Notes under the pieces: generated by a model
Seen by the model: only the letters and a program-made list of their open reading frames with translations
What the model was told of the DNA's origin: nothing
Databases searched by the model: none
Origin: JAWWBN01 sp033720955
Lineage (GTDB): Bacteria; Acidobacteriota; Thermoanaerobaculia; Multivoradales; JAHEKO01
DNA: 19,316 nt
NCBI GenBank assembly: GCA_033720955.1
Contig: JAWWBN010000048.1
Coordinates: 1 to 19,316, forward strand
Direction: 5' to 3'
Translations under genes and position numbers: made by a program
Part shown: piece by piece, positions 1 through 7,038 of the stretch
Layout: every line of letters starts with the position of its first letter
How positions within the stretch are numbered: position 1 is the stretch's first letter

Positions 1-831
1 GCGCTCACCTACGAGAAGGACTCGTCGTCGGCGCTCGGGTTCGGTTTTCGCTGCGGCTTCCTCGGGCTGCTCCATCTCGACGTCGTCCAGGAGCGCCTGA
101 AGCGCGAGTACGACCTGTCGCTGCTGCTGTCGGCGCCCTCGGTCAAGTACAAGATCGACCTCGAGGACGGCGAGTCGTTCGAGATCGAGAACCCGGCGTT
201 CTTTCCCGACCCGGCGAACATCGCGCGCACCTGGGAGCCCTACATCAAGGCGTCGATCATGATGCCCGAGCGCTACATCGGCACGGTGATGGACCTCTGC
301 CGCGAGCGCCGGGGCGAGAACACGACCTTCCGCTACCTGGCCGTCGGCCGCGTCGAGCTGACCTCCGAGATGCCGCTCGCCGAGGTGCTGTTCGATTTCT
401 ACGACCGGCTCAAGACGATCACGCAGGGCTACGGCTCGTTCGACTACGAGATGCTCGACTACCGCGAGTCGGACCTGGTCAAGGTCGACATCCTGGTCAA
501 CAACGAGCCGGTCGACGCGCTCGCTCAGCTCGTCCACCGCGACAAGGCCCGGCCGCGCGCCATGCGCTACTGCGAGCGGCTCGCCGAGACGATCCCCAAG
601 CAGCAGTTCAAGATCGCCATCCAGGGCGCCATCGGCGGCAAGATCATCGCCCGCACCACCATCAACGCGTTCCGCAAGGACGTCACCGCCAAGTGCTACG
701 GCGGCGACATCACCCGCAAGCGCAAGCTGCTCGAGAAGCAGCGCGAGGGCAAGAAGAAGATGAAGATGGTGGGCTCGGTGGAGATTCCACAGGCCGCCTT
801 CATGGCGGTCCTGCGGTCCGACGCGGAGTGA
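1..831 (+). CDS. lepA: Elongation factor 4 (LepA), C-terminal part; 5' end outside window
   Basis: The reading frame is open from the first base, and 276 residues of a roughly 600-residue protein are present. LepA is a ribosome-associated GTPase that back-translocates or remodels stalled ribosomes. The visible part starts in the EF-G-V-like domain (ALGFGFRCGFLGLLH) and runs through the LepA-specific C-terminal domain. Diagnostic stretches are IARTTINAFRKDVTAKCYGG, then DITRKRKLLEKQREGKKKMK, and the terminal VEIPQAAFMAVL. The GTPase G motifs lie upstream of the window. The stop overlaps the GTG of hemW in a GTGA junction, so the two are probably co-translated. Nothing looks broken. Identification rests on direct recognition of the conserved C-terminus. 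Confidence 0.97.
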   Translation, partial: ALTYEKDSSSALGFGFRCGFLGLLHLDVVQERLKREYDLSLLLSAPSVKYKIDLEDGESFEIENPAFFPDPANIARTWEPYIKASIMMPERYIGTVMDLCRERRGENTTFRYLAVGRVELTSEMPLAEVLFDFYDRLKTITQGYGSFDYEMLDYRESDLVKVDILVNNEPVDALAQLVHRDKARPRAMRYCERLAETIPKQQFKIAIQGAIGGKIIARTTINAFRKDVTAKCYGGDITRKRKLLEKQREGKKKMKMVGSVEIPQAAFMAVLRSDAE

Positions 832-2012
832 GCGGCCCGGGGATCTATCTCCACCTGCCCTTCTGCTCTGCGATCTGCCCGTACTGCGACTTCGCCGTCA
901 CGGTGGGCGGCGAGGAGAGGCGAGGCCGGTTCGCCGACGCGCTTCTCCACGAGATCGCGCTGGGGCTGCCGGAGAGCTTTCCGGCGGACTCCTCCCGCGG
1001 CTTCGACACCATCTACTTCGGCGGCGGTACGCCGTCGCTGATCGGGGCGCGGGAGCTGAAGCGGATCGTCGCCGCGCTCCGGCAGCACCTGCCGGTCGCG
1101 GAGGAGTGCTGGATCGGCCTCGAGGCGAACCCCGAGGACGTGAGCCCCGAGTCGCTCGCCGGCTGGCGCGAGGCGGGCGTCACCTTCCTGAGCCTGGGGG
1201 TCCAGTCGCTCGAGAACGACGCCCTGCGCTTCCTCGGCCGTCGTCACGACGGGGCGACCAGCCGGCGCTCGATCGAGCAGGCCCTCGAGGCCGGCTTCCC
1301 CACCGTCTCCTTCGACCTGATCTACGCTCGGCCCGGCCAGACCCCGGAGAGCTGGCGCGGCGAGCTCGAGGAGGCGGCCGGCTTCGGCGCCCAACACCTC
1401 TCCTGCTACCAGCTCACGGTGGCGGAGGGGACGCCCTTCTTCCTCCGCCGGGAGAGAGGCGCTCTGACCGAGATGCCGGAGGCACGGCAGACCGAGCTCT
1501 TCCTCGAGACCCACCTGCACCTGGCCGAGCTGGGCTATGCCGGCTACGAGGTCTCCAACTTCGCCGCCGCCCCCGAGCACCGCTCGCGCCACAACCTCAA
1601 GTACTGGCACCACGTCCCGTACCTGGGGCTGGGACCGGCGGCGCACTCCTTCGACGGGCGACGGCGGTGGTGGAACGAGCGCGACGAGGCGGAGTGGCGC
1701 GCGCGGCTGGCGTCGAGCCAGCGGCCCGTCGCGGATCGGGAGACGTTGACCGACGAGCAGCTCGCGCTCGAGCACCTCTTCCTGGGCTTGCGGACGGCCG
1801 ACGGGATCTCCCCCGGGCTTCTTCGGGAGCGTTACGGCTTCGACCTGGAGGCGGCGAACGCGGAGATGCTCCGACGGCTGGAGAGCGAGGGGAGGCTCGT
1901 CGCCGCCGAGGGGCGTCTGACCCCCACGCTCCTCGGTCTCGCGGGCGCCGACGCGATGGTGCGCGACCTGGTGATCCCGGGAGCCGAGGGCCGCGGTCAC
2001 GCTGCGCGCTGA
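828..2012 (+). CDS. hemW: Radical SAM heme chaperone HemW
   Basis: The protein has 394 residues. The start chosen is the GTG at 828, which overlaps the lepA stop by four bases and places the conserved IYLHLPFC strand at the N-terminus; an ATG further upstream in frame would only add lepA antisense-frame sequence. The radical SAM cluster motif is C13-x3-C17-x2-C20 followed by D-F22. The fourth cysteine of true HemN (CX3CX2CXC) is replaced by Phe, which is the HemW signature. A GGGTPSL motif and the heme-binding HNLKYW motif (residues 255-260) are present. HemW binds heme and S-adenosylmethionine and is thought to deliver heme to respiratory enzymes; it is not an oxygen-independent coproporphyrinogen oxidase. 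The length is normal for the family, and the lepA-hemW order is common in bacteria. Confidence 0.93.
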   Translation: MSGPGIYLHLPFCSAICPYCDFAVTVGGEERRGRFADALLHEIALGLPESFPADSSRGFDTIYFGGGTPSLIGARELKRIVAALRQHLPVAEECWIGLEANPEDVSPESLAGWREAGVTFLSLGVQSLENDALRFLGRRHDGATSRRSIEQALEAGFPTVSFDLIYARPGQTPESWRGELEEAAGFGAQHLSCYQLTVAEGTPFFLRRERGALTEMPEARQTELFLETHLHLAELGYAGYEVSNFAAAPEHRSRHNLKYWHHVPYLGLGPAAHSFDGRRRWWNERDEAEWRARLASSQRPVADRETLTDEQLALEHLFLGLRTADGISPGLLRERYGFDLEAANAEMLRRLESEGRLVAAEGRLTPTLLGLAGADAMVRDLVIPGAEGRGHAAR

Positions 2013-2016
2013 CACG

Positions 2017-2022
2017 TATCCT
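2017..2022 (+). promoter_or_regulatory. Candidate -10 element upstream of the histidine phosphatase gene
   Basis: TATCCT starts five bases after the hemW stop and would place a transcript start near 2030, giving a leader of about 50 bases to the ATG at 2082. No convincing -35 hexamer is visible. An in-frame ATG at 2031 sits eight bases after the hexamer and could be a leaderless alternative start. The Shine-Dalgarno sequence at 2069-2075 argues for 2082 instead. Confidence 0.35.
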
Positions 2023-2081
2023 TGTCGGCGATGCAAAGGACCGACGCCGGCCGCCGGTCGCCGTCAGCAAAGGAGCACGCG

Positions 2082-2615
2082 ATGAAGCGACCACTCGTGG
2101 TGGCCATCCTGGCCGTACTCTCTCTCCTCGCCGCCGCCCCCGGGCAGGCGGAGGTCTACCTCGTGCGGCACGCCGACCGGGACGGAGACCACGACCGTCT
2201 GGCGAGCCCGGCGGGCACCGACCGCGCCCTGGCACTGGCCGAACGGTTGGCGGGAGTGGGCATCGTCGCGATCTTCAGCACCGAGACCCACCGCACCCAG
2301 GCGACGGTCTGGCCGCTGGCCGAGCGGCTCGGCCTGCCGGTCCAGGGCTACGACGGCGTCCGGGAGCTGCGGACGAGGCTGCGCGAGGTCCGGAGAAGGG
2401 ACCCCCGGGCGCGAGTCCTGGTGGTGGGGCACAGCAACACGGTGCCGGAGATCGTGACCCGGCTGGGCGCCGCGCTGCCGGCCGGGCTCCCCCTCACCCG
2501 CCAGGGATGGCTCCACCACGACGACTACGACAACCTGGTGATCCTCTCCTTCGAGGCGAGGGACCGGGTGCGGGCGCGGCACGCCACCTACGGATCGGCG
2601 ACGGCGCCTCCCTAG
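2082..2615 (+). CDS. Exported histidine phosphatase superfamily (phosphoglycerate-mutase-like) protein
   Basis: The protein has 177 residues. The start at ATG 2082 is supported by AAAGGAG at 2069-2075, six bases upstream, and by a signal peptide that begins right there: MKR, a hydrophobic run of about 15 residues, then a likely cleavage after GQA (about residue 23). The mature protein starts with the phosphohistidine motif VYLVRHADR. The second catalytic histidine is in VLVVGHSNTVPEI. This is the short SixA/PGM-like fold with the usual H...H pair and an arginine after the first His. The substrate cannot be told from sequence, but export means it acts in the periplasm or outside the cell. It lies 69 bases after hemW and may have its own promoter. 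Confidence 0.85.
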   Translation: MKRPLVVAILAVLSLLAAAPGQAEVYLVRHADRDGDHDRLASPAGTDRALALAERLAGVGIVAIFSTETHRTQATVWPLAERLGLPVQGYDGVRELRTRLREVRRRDPRARVLVVGHSNTVPEIVTRLGAALPAGLPLTRQGWLHHDDYDNLVILSFEARDRVRARHATYGSATAPP

Positions 2616-2696
2616 CCCCAGCGACTTCGGGTGCGGGCCGGGCGGGATCGTCGGCTCCTCCTCGTCCCCGCCCGGGAGGCACTCGGTCTCCGCCGC
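2616..2696 (-). pseudogene. Possible decayed C-terminal tail of a second M20/AbgB-type peptidase
   Basis: Read on the minus strand from 2696 to 2616, the translation runs AAETECLPGGDEEEP then TIPPGPHPKSLG. The end of the intact M20 gene nearby reads AAEHRERLGDYEYEP then MIPPGPPPLGH. About 17 of 25 positions match, and the DNA around GAGCCGA(C/T)GATCCCGCC is nearly identical. No upstream M20 sequence is recognisable beyond the tail and the frame has no stop where one is expected, so this would be a remnant of a duplication rather than a gene. Coincidence cannot be excluded with such a short match. Confidence 0.35.
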
Positions 2697-2716
2697 ACGG
2701 AGCGAGTATCCTCTGA

Positions 2717-2845
2717 CCATCCGAGGCACTGGCTTCGGGCTATCGGGACTTCGACTACCTGGACACGGCCCCCGAGCTCGAGCCGCTCCGGGCCGACCCC
2801 GGAATCCAGGCGCTCATCGACCGGTACCGGGGGAAGACGCCGTGA
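2717..2845 (+). pseudogene. Possible remnant: C-terminal tail of a TPR-type protein
   Basis: A frame opening after the TGA at 2714-2716 and ending at TGA 2843-2845 encodes about 42 residues without any start codon. It reads EALASGYRDFDYLDTAPEL then EPLRADPGIQALIDRYRG. This pattern (a Gly-aromatic-x-Asp helix, then L.PLR.DP...L..R) is what one sees at the C-terminal end of TPR-repeat regions of kinases and tetratricopeptide proteins. The rest of the gene is missing. A TATCCT hexamer at 2707-2712, followed six bases later by ATC at 2719, looks like the leaderless promoter format seen elsewhere here. One reading (inference) is a large internal deletion that left the promoter and the tail. Confidence 0.35.
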
Positions 2846-2849
2846 CGAT

Positions 2850-4295
2850 TCAGTGCCCCAGCGGCGGCGGCCCCGGCGGGATCATCGGCTCGTACTCGTA
2901 GTCGCCCAGGCGCTCGCGGTGCTCGGCGGCGACGGCCTCGCGGAGCTCGGCGTCCTCGAAGAGGTCGACCATCGTCATGGCCAGCGCCTTGGCGGCGTAG
3001 AGGAGTCCCCTGTGCCCGATCGACATGCCGCTGTAGGCGACGACGGCCCACGAGTGCCACGGCGTGTCCTCGGGCGCGATCGCCACCCTCAGGCGCACCA
3101 TCGGGGCCACGAAGCTCACGTCGCCTGCGTCGGTGGAGCCCCCGCCCGGGTGCTCCTCGGTCTCCTTCAGGGGCTCGAGCTCCCAGGCGATCCCCGTCGG
3201 CTCCTTGCCGGTGGCCTCCTGGATCGAGCGCGCGAAGGCCTGCTCCTCCTCGGTGTACTCGATGACGCCCAGGTGCTCCAGGTTCTCCTGCAGCCGGGCG
3301 CCGGCCGTCCGGTTGACCAGGATCTCGTGGACGCCGGAGACGAGGGAGATCTCGTGGGTGACGTCGGCCATGATCGCCGCGCCCCCGGCCATCTCCTTCA
3401 CCCGCTCCCACACCAGGTGCATCCCCTCGCGCCGGGTGTCCCGCACCCGCACCCAGATTCGGGCGTAGTCGGGGACCACGTTGACGACCTTCCCCGCGTC
3501 CTGGATGTGGTAGTGGATCCGCACCGTGGGCTTCACGTGCTCGCGGTAGTAGTTGATGCCGGTGGTGTAGAGCTCCAGCGCGTCGGAGGCGCTCCTCGCG
3601 TTCCACGGGTCGGAGGAGGCGTGGGCGGTCTGGCCCCGGAACTCGACGATGAAGTCCACCAGGGCGAGGCTGCTCTGCACCGCGGCCTCGGTCTCGTCCC
3701 CCGGGTGCCAGTCCACCATCACGTCCACATCGTCGAAGAGCCCGGCGCGGATCATCCACAGCTTGCCGAAGAACTTCTCCTCCGCCGGAGCGCCGTAGAA
3801 GCGCACCGTGCCCTCCAGCTCGCCCGCCTCGATGAGCTCCTTCACCGCCACCGCCGCCCCCAGGGACGCCACCCCGAAGAGGTTGTGGCCGCAGCCGTGC
3901 CCGGGTCCTTCGGGCACGATCGGGTCCTTCTCCGGGGTCGCCTTCTGGGAGAGCCCTGGCAGGGCGTCGAACTCGCCCAGGATGCCGATGACGGGGGGGC
4001 CGGCGCCGTACTCGGCGACGAAGGCGGTCGGGATCTCGGCCACCCCGCGCCGGACCGAGAAGCCCTGGGCCTCGGCGTGGTCCGCGAGGGCGGCGGCGGA
4101 GCGGTCCTCCCGGAAGGCCACCTCGGCGTGCTCCCAGATCCGGTCGCTGAGAGCGATCAGGTCGGGGGCCGCCCTCTCGACGGAGGCGATGGCGGCCAGC
4201 TCGTTGGCGCTGGGCGCGGGGGACTGGGCGGCCGCAGGAACCGACAGGACCGACAACCCGAGAGGGAACGAGACGAAGAGCAGCGCAAGACGCAT
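2850..4295 (-). CDS. Exported M20-family amidohydrolase, aminobenzoyl-glutamate utilization protein B (AbgB)-like
   Basis: The protein has 481 residues, close to AbgB length. ATG at 4295 begins a Sec signal peptide: MRLALLF, a hydrophobic core, and a likely cut after PAAA at residue 23. The dinuclear metal site is visible: H133-G-C-G-H137-N, and PAEEKFFG with the catalytic Glu. The lid or dimerisation domain carries GQTAHASSDPWNARSA. Near residue 380 is GGGSTDAGDVSF, and later TPWHSWAVV and HRGLLYAAKALAM, all typical of the AbgB branch rather than of carboxypeptidase G2 or ArgE. The family cleaves amide bonds such as p-aminobenzoyl-glutamate. An exported version suggests scavenging of extracellular amides, but the substrate is unknown. 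It is last in a minus-strand set with the oxidase upstream (44-base gap) and probably has its own promoter. Confidence 0.88.
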   Translation of the reverse strand: MRLALLFVSFPLGLSVLSVPAAAQSPAPSANELAAIASVERAAPDLIALSDRIWEHAEVAFREDRSAAALADHAEAQGFSVRRGVAEIPTAFVAEYGAGPPVIGILGEFDALPGLSQKATPEKDPIVPEGPGHGCGHNLFGVASLGAAVAVKELIEAGELEGTVRFYGAPAEEKFFGKLWMIRAGLFDDVDVMVDWHPGDETEAAVQSSLALVDFIVEFRGQTAHASSDPWNARSASDALELYTTGINYYREHVKPTVRIHYHIQDAGKVVNVVPDYARIWVRVRDTRREGMHLVWERVKEMAGGAAIMADVTHEISLVSGVHEILVNRTAGARLQENLEHLGVIEYTEEEQAFARSIQEATGKEPTGIAWELEPLKETEEHPGGGSTDAGDVSFVAPMVRLRVAIAPEDTPWHSWAVVAYSGMSIGHRGLLYAAKALAMTMVDLFEDAELREAVAAEHRERLGDYEYEPMIPPGPPPLGH

Positions 4296-4302
4296 GAGCG
4301 GC

Positions 4303-4308
4303 AGGTTA
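4303..4308 (-). promoter_or_regulatory. Candidate extended -10 for a leaderless M20 peptidase transcript
   Basis: On the minus strand TGG-TAACCT lies directly before the M20 gene, with exactly seven bases between the hexamer and the ATG at 4295. This spacing would start the RNA at or next to the ATG. No Shine-Dalgarno sequence is present in the interval, which fits a leaderless message. There is no recognisable -35. Confidence 0.4.
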
Positions 4309-4339
4309 CCAACCGCGGCCCCGCGGGGCGCGTCGCCCG

Positions 4340-5335
4340 TCAGTGGTCCACGATCCGGGCGACCTCCAGTGCGCAGCCGTAGGCGAGTGTGAAGCCCGCC
4401 CCACCGTGGCCGTAGTTGTGCACCACCCGCCCCCGGCGCTCCAACCGGACCTGTGTGCGCACCGGCCGCCAGCCGGCCTGGACCCCCGCGCTCGCCGGCG
4501 GATCGACGCCGGCTCGGCGCCAGCGCGCGCGGATGGCCTCGGTCAGATCGGCTCGTGGCTCGGGTCGGCCCGGAGTCTCCCACGGGGCCCGGCCCCCGGG
4601 GTCGTCCGGCGCCACGCTGCAGCCGCCGAGGACCGACTCGCCGGCGCGGGCGAAGGCGTAGACGAGCTCCTCCCGATTCCGCTCGTCGGCCCAGGAGAAA
4701 CGCGCGAAGCGCCTGCCGCCGTCGGGGTCGAGAATCACCTGGCCCAGAGTGGGGCAGAGCTCGGGATCCCGCGTCAGCCGCCCCGCCCTCGCGCCGGTGC
4801 AGTTGACGACCCGATCTCCCGGCACCTCTTCGAGGTCGGTGACCGGCCGCCGCCGATCGAGCTGGATCTCCAGGTCGCGTCGCAGCCAGGCGAGGTGACG
4901 GGCCGGGTCTACGACCGGCGACGGGAAGCGCCAGGCCCCCCGGGGAGGGTCGGAGCCGGCGGCGAAGAGGGCGCCGACCTCGGCCGGAACCTCCGACGCC
5001 GGCAGGTACTCGAGCCCCCCCTCGTCCGGCAGCGCCGATGCCCAGACCGGCCGCCGGTCGTCGTCCACCGCCACGTAGAGCGGCGGCGCCCCGACCACGC
5101 CCGCCTCGGGCTGCTCTCGCGCCAACCGGCTCAGCCAGCGGTAGCTGGCGCGGCCCCACTCCGCCACTCGCGCGGCCGGCTCGGCGAGGTAGGGAAACCA
5201 GATCGCGCCCGCCGCGCCGGAGGTGCTCTCCTCGGCGGCACGGTCGGCGACGACCCGCACCCGATGCCCGTCACGCGCCAGGATGCGGGCGGTGCTGAGG
5301 CCGACGACCCCGGCGCCGACGACGGTGATCTCCAC
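4340..5335 (-). CDS. D-amino-acid oxidase-like FAD-dependent oxidoreductase
   Basis: The 331-residue length is typical for DAAO or D-aspartate oxidase. The start is GTG 5335, four bases after the stop of the upstream gene, and it begins straight with the Rossmann strand EITVVGAGVVGL (G7-x-G9-x-x-G12), which binds the FAD ADP moiety. SGAAGAIWFPY follows near residue 40, as in DAAO. GWRPVRTQVRLERRG (288-302) contains the arginine that pairs with the substrate carboxylate, and HNYGHGGAGFTLAYGCA (306-322) is the classical DAAO signature. The reaction expected is oxidative deamination of a D-amino acid to a 2-oxo acid, ammonia and hydrogen peroxide. No signal peptide is seen, so it should be cytoplasmic. 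Which D-amino acid it prefers is not decidable here. Confidence 0.9.
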   Translation of the reverse strand: MEITVVGAGVVGLSTARILARDGHRVRVVADRAAEESTSGAAGAIWFPYLAEPAARVAEWGRASYRWLSRLAREQPEAGVVGAPPLYVAVDDDRRPVWASALPDEGGLEYLPASEVPAEVGALFAAGSDPPRGAWRFPSPVVDPARHLAWLRRDLEIQLDRRRPVTDLEEVPGDRVVNCTGARAGRLTRDPELCPTLGQVILDPDGGRRFARFSWADERNREELVYAFARAGESVLGGCSVAPDDPGGRAPWETPGRPEPRADLTEAIRARWRRAGVDPPASAGVQAGWRPVRTQVRLERRGRVVHNYGHGGAGFTLAYGCALEVARIVDH

Positions 5336-5339
5336 GCCG

Positions 5340-5837
5340 CTAGTTGACGGTGATCCCGTCCACCTCTTCCGGGGGCGCCGGCTGGTTCATCTTGCGGTTG
5401 ATCATCCAGAGGACCACCAGCATCGCCTTGTTCATCCTCTGCAGGGCCCGCGGCAGCCCGGAGATCGCCTCCAGCTCGTCGCGATAGACGCGGAGGGTGA
5501 GGGCGACCCGCCGGAAGGGCCTCTCGACGCCCCGGAAGTTGGTGTCCAGGGAGAGAAGACCGAACCGCAGCTCCCAGAGGAACTCGTCCAGCTCGTCCGG
5601 GGGCAGAGCGTCGAACTTGGCCTGGTGGGTGGCGTCGACGCTGATGGTGGCCTGCATCTCGATGAAGTCGGGGCGGTCCTTCCCCTGGCCGAAGACGATG
5701 CGCTTACCCTGGGCGTCCTCGGCCAGGAAGACCCAGGCGGCGTCGGCCGACTGCGCGCCGCGGATGCTCCAGCCCTCGGCCATCACCAGGTCGCGCACCC
5801 GGTTCTCCGTCTCGCGATAGGGGTTGTCGTCGGCCAT
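5340..5837 (-). CDS. Conserved protein of unknown function (possibly DUF2299-like)
   Basis: The protein has 165 residues. ATG 5837 is preceded by GAGG at a good distance; the frame continues upstream but that part looks non-coding. There is no signal peptide or membrane segment. It starts with a short amphipathic helix (YRETENRVRDLVMAEGW), followed by alternating strands (AAWVFLAED, RIVFGQ, DFIEMQATISV), then a long helical half containing LDEFLWELRFGLLSL and LEAISGLPRALQRMNKAM. This order recalls the type III secretion chaperone-like fold of DUF2299 proteins, but I recognise it only by shape, not by a motif. No catalytic residues can be named. The stop is four bases from the oxidase GTG, so the pair is very likely co-translated. 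Confidence 0.7.
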   Translation of the reverse strand: MADDNPYRETENRVRDLVMAEGWSIRGAQSADAAWVFLAEDAQGKRIVFGQGKDRPDFIEMQATISVDATHQAKFDALPPDELDEFLWELRFGLLSLDTNFRGVERPFRRVALTLRVYRDELEAISGLPRALQRMNKAMLVVLWMINRKMNQPAPPEEVDGITVN

Positions 5838-5854
5838 CGGCGCCTCGGATCGCC

Positions 5855-5860
5855 AGTCTA
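5855..5860 (-). promoter_or_regulatory. Candidate -10 for the minus-strand unknown gene/oxidase operon
   Basis: TAGACT on the minus strand lies 17 bases before the ATG at 5837, with GAGG in between as a possible ribosome binding site. It is back to back with the plus-strand candidate at 5973-5978, so the 165-base gap 5838-6002 looks like a divergent promoter region. No -35 is recognisable. Confidence 0.35.
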
Positions 5861-5969
5861 GCTCCTGGAAGGGATCGCAGCCGGAGCCCGACGAATCCGG
5901 CGCCCGGCACCGGTCGCCCAGCGGTGGCGCCTCGACCCGTCGGGGCGCCCCGTTCCGGCCGCCTGGCTC

Positions 5970-5978
5970 TGCTAGCAT
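5970..5978 (+). promoter_or_regulatory. Candidate extended -10 for the hydroxylase operon
   Basis: TGC-TAGCAT forms an extended -10, with a predicted transcript start near 5985 and about 18 bases of leader before the GTG at 6003. A -35 of the TTGACA type is not visible, as at other promoters in this window. It lies in the divergent region shared with the minus-strand operon. Confidence 0.4.
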
Positions 5979-6002
5979 CTCTCAGCCCCCGGAAACGCCC
6001 CC

Positions 6003-6887
6003 GTGAAGCCGCCCCCCTTCGACTACGTCGCCCCGGAGACGGTGGACGAGGCGCTCGAGATCCTGGGCGAGCGCGGCTACGACGCCAAGATCCTGGCCGG
6101 GGGACAGAGCCTGATCCCGCTGCTCAACTTCCGCCTGGCGGCGCCGGCGGTGCTGGTGGACGTCAACCGGCTCTCCGAGCTCGCCTACATCGGAGAGACC
6201 GAGAAGAGCCTGCGGATCGGGGCGCTGACCCGCGTCTCGCAGCTCGAGCGCGACCCACGGGTTGCCCGGCTGGACCCGCTGCTGGCGGCGGCCGTCCCCC
6301 ACGTGGCCCACCCGCAGATCCGCAATCGCGGCACGGTGGGCGGCAGCCTGGCACACGCCGACCCGGCCGCCGAGCTGCCGGTGCTGGCCGTGGCACGGCG
6401 CGCGCGTCTGCGGATCCGCAGCCGGGACGGGGAGCGGTGGGCCGATGCGGGCGACTTCTACCAGGGCTTGATGACCACCGACCTCGCGCCGGAGGAGATG
6501 GTTGTCGAGATGGAGCTGCCCCCTCTGCCCGGCGGCTCCGGCTGGGCCTTCGTCGAGTTCGCCCGGCGTCACGGCGACTACGCCCTCATGGGGGTGGCGG
6601 CGATCCTGACCCCGGACGGCGCCGGCGGCTGCGCCGAGGCGCGGCTGACGTACCTCTCGGCCGGCGAGGTGCCGGTGGTGGCCGAGCGGGCGGGCGCGCT
6701 GCTCGCCGACGGGAGTCTCTCCGACGAGAAGCTCGACGAGGCGGCGGCGCTGGCGGCGGCGGAAGAGGTCCGGCCCAGCCCCGACATCCATGCCAGCGAG
6801 GCGTACAAGCGTCACCTGGCGAAGGTCCTCACGCGGCGCGCGCTGCGGCAGGCGCGGGAGCGGATGAGCGGCGGAGCGACCGGGTGA
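6003..6887 (+). CDS. Molybdenum hydroxylase FAD-binding subunit (CoxM / XdhB type)
   Basis: The protein has 294 residues, the usual length for a stand-alone medium subunit. GTG 6003 begins directly at the conserved PFDYVAPETVDEAL. FAD-binding motifs are AGGQSLIPLL (from residue 32) and RNRGTVGGSLAHADPAAELP, with TVGGS at 111-115. The C-terminal part matches the CO dehydrogenase flavoprotein C-terminal domain. The subunit passes electrons between the 2Fe-2S clusters and an acceptor in xanthine dehydrogenase-type heterotrimers. The 2Fe-2S subunit follows after 151 bases, while the Mo subunit is encoded at 15200. Substrate specificity lies in the Mo subunit, so nothing can be inferred here about what is oxidised. 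Confidence 0.93.
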   Translation: MKPPPFDYVAPETVDEALEILGERGYDAKILAGGQSLIPLLNFRLAAPAVLVDVNRLSELAYIGETEKSLRIGALTRVSQLERDPRVARLDPLLAAAVPHVAHPQIRNRGTVGGSLAHADPAAELPVLAVARRARLRIRSRDGERWADAGDFYQGLMTTDLAPEEMVVEMELPPLPGGSGWAFVEFARRHGDYALMGVAAILTPDGAGGCAEARLTYLSAGEVPVVAERAGALLADGSLSDEKLDEAAALAAAEEVRPSPDIHASEAYKRHLAKVLTRRALRQARERMSGGATG

Positions 6888-6951
6888 CGCGGGCCGCCAC
6901 GACGGACGCCGGGGTCGGCGGAGGCCGCCCGGCCGACAGCGCCGGCGCGCT

Positions 6952-6967
6952 CCGCCTTCGAAGGCGG
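6952..6967 (+). repeat. Perfect 16-bp palindrome between the FAD and 2Fe-2S subunit genes
   Basis: CCGCCTTCGAAGGCGG is a perfect inverted repeat with no spacer, within the 151-base gap 6888-7038. Downstream in the same gap is GGAGG-CGC-CCTCC (7021-7033), a small hairpin whose left arm is the only Shine-Dalgarno-like sequence before the ATG at 7039. The first could be an operator or an RNA structure and the second could shield ribosome binding. Both are sequence observations; the functions are guesses. I see no open frame with a start in this gap. Confidence 0.45.
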
Positions 6968-7038
6968 CGAGACCCTCGCCCCATGGAGGCGGGGAAGGGC
7001 GCGCCACCCGCGGGAGACCGGGAGGCGCCCTCCGGCTC

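Noticed and set aside
828..2012. Oxygen-independent coproporphyrinogen III oxidase (HemN)
   Set aside because: The fourth cysteine of CX3CX2CXC is replaced by Phe, and an HNxxYW heme-binding motif is present, both pointing to HemW.
2064..2729. A 221-codon minus-strand open frame across the histidine phosphatase gene
   Set aside because: Most of it is antisense to a gene with a signal peptide and both catalytic histidines. Only its first part, at 2696-2616, resembles a real protein tail and is listed separately.
2631..4382. A 583-codon plus-strand open frame opposite the M20 peptidase
   Set aside because: The minus strand carries a signal peptide, metal ligands and AbgB motifs. The plus-strand translation is low-complexity and has no family features.
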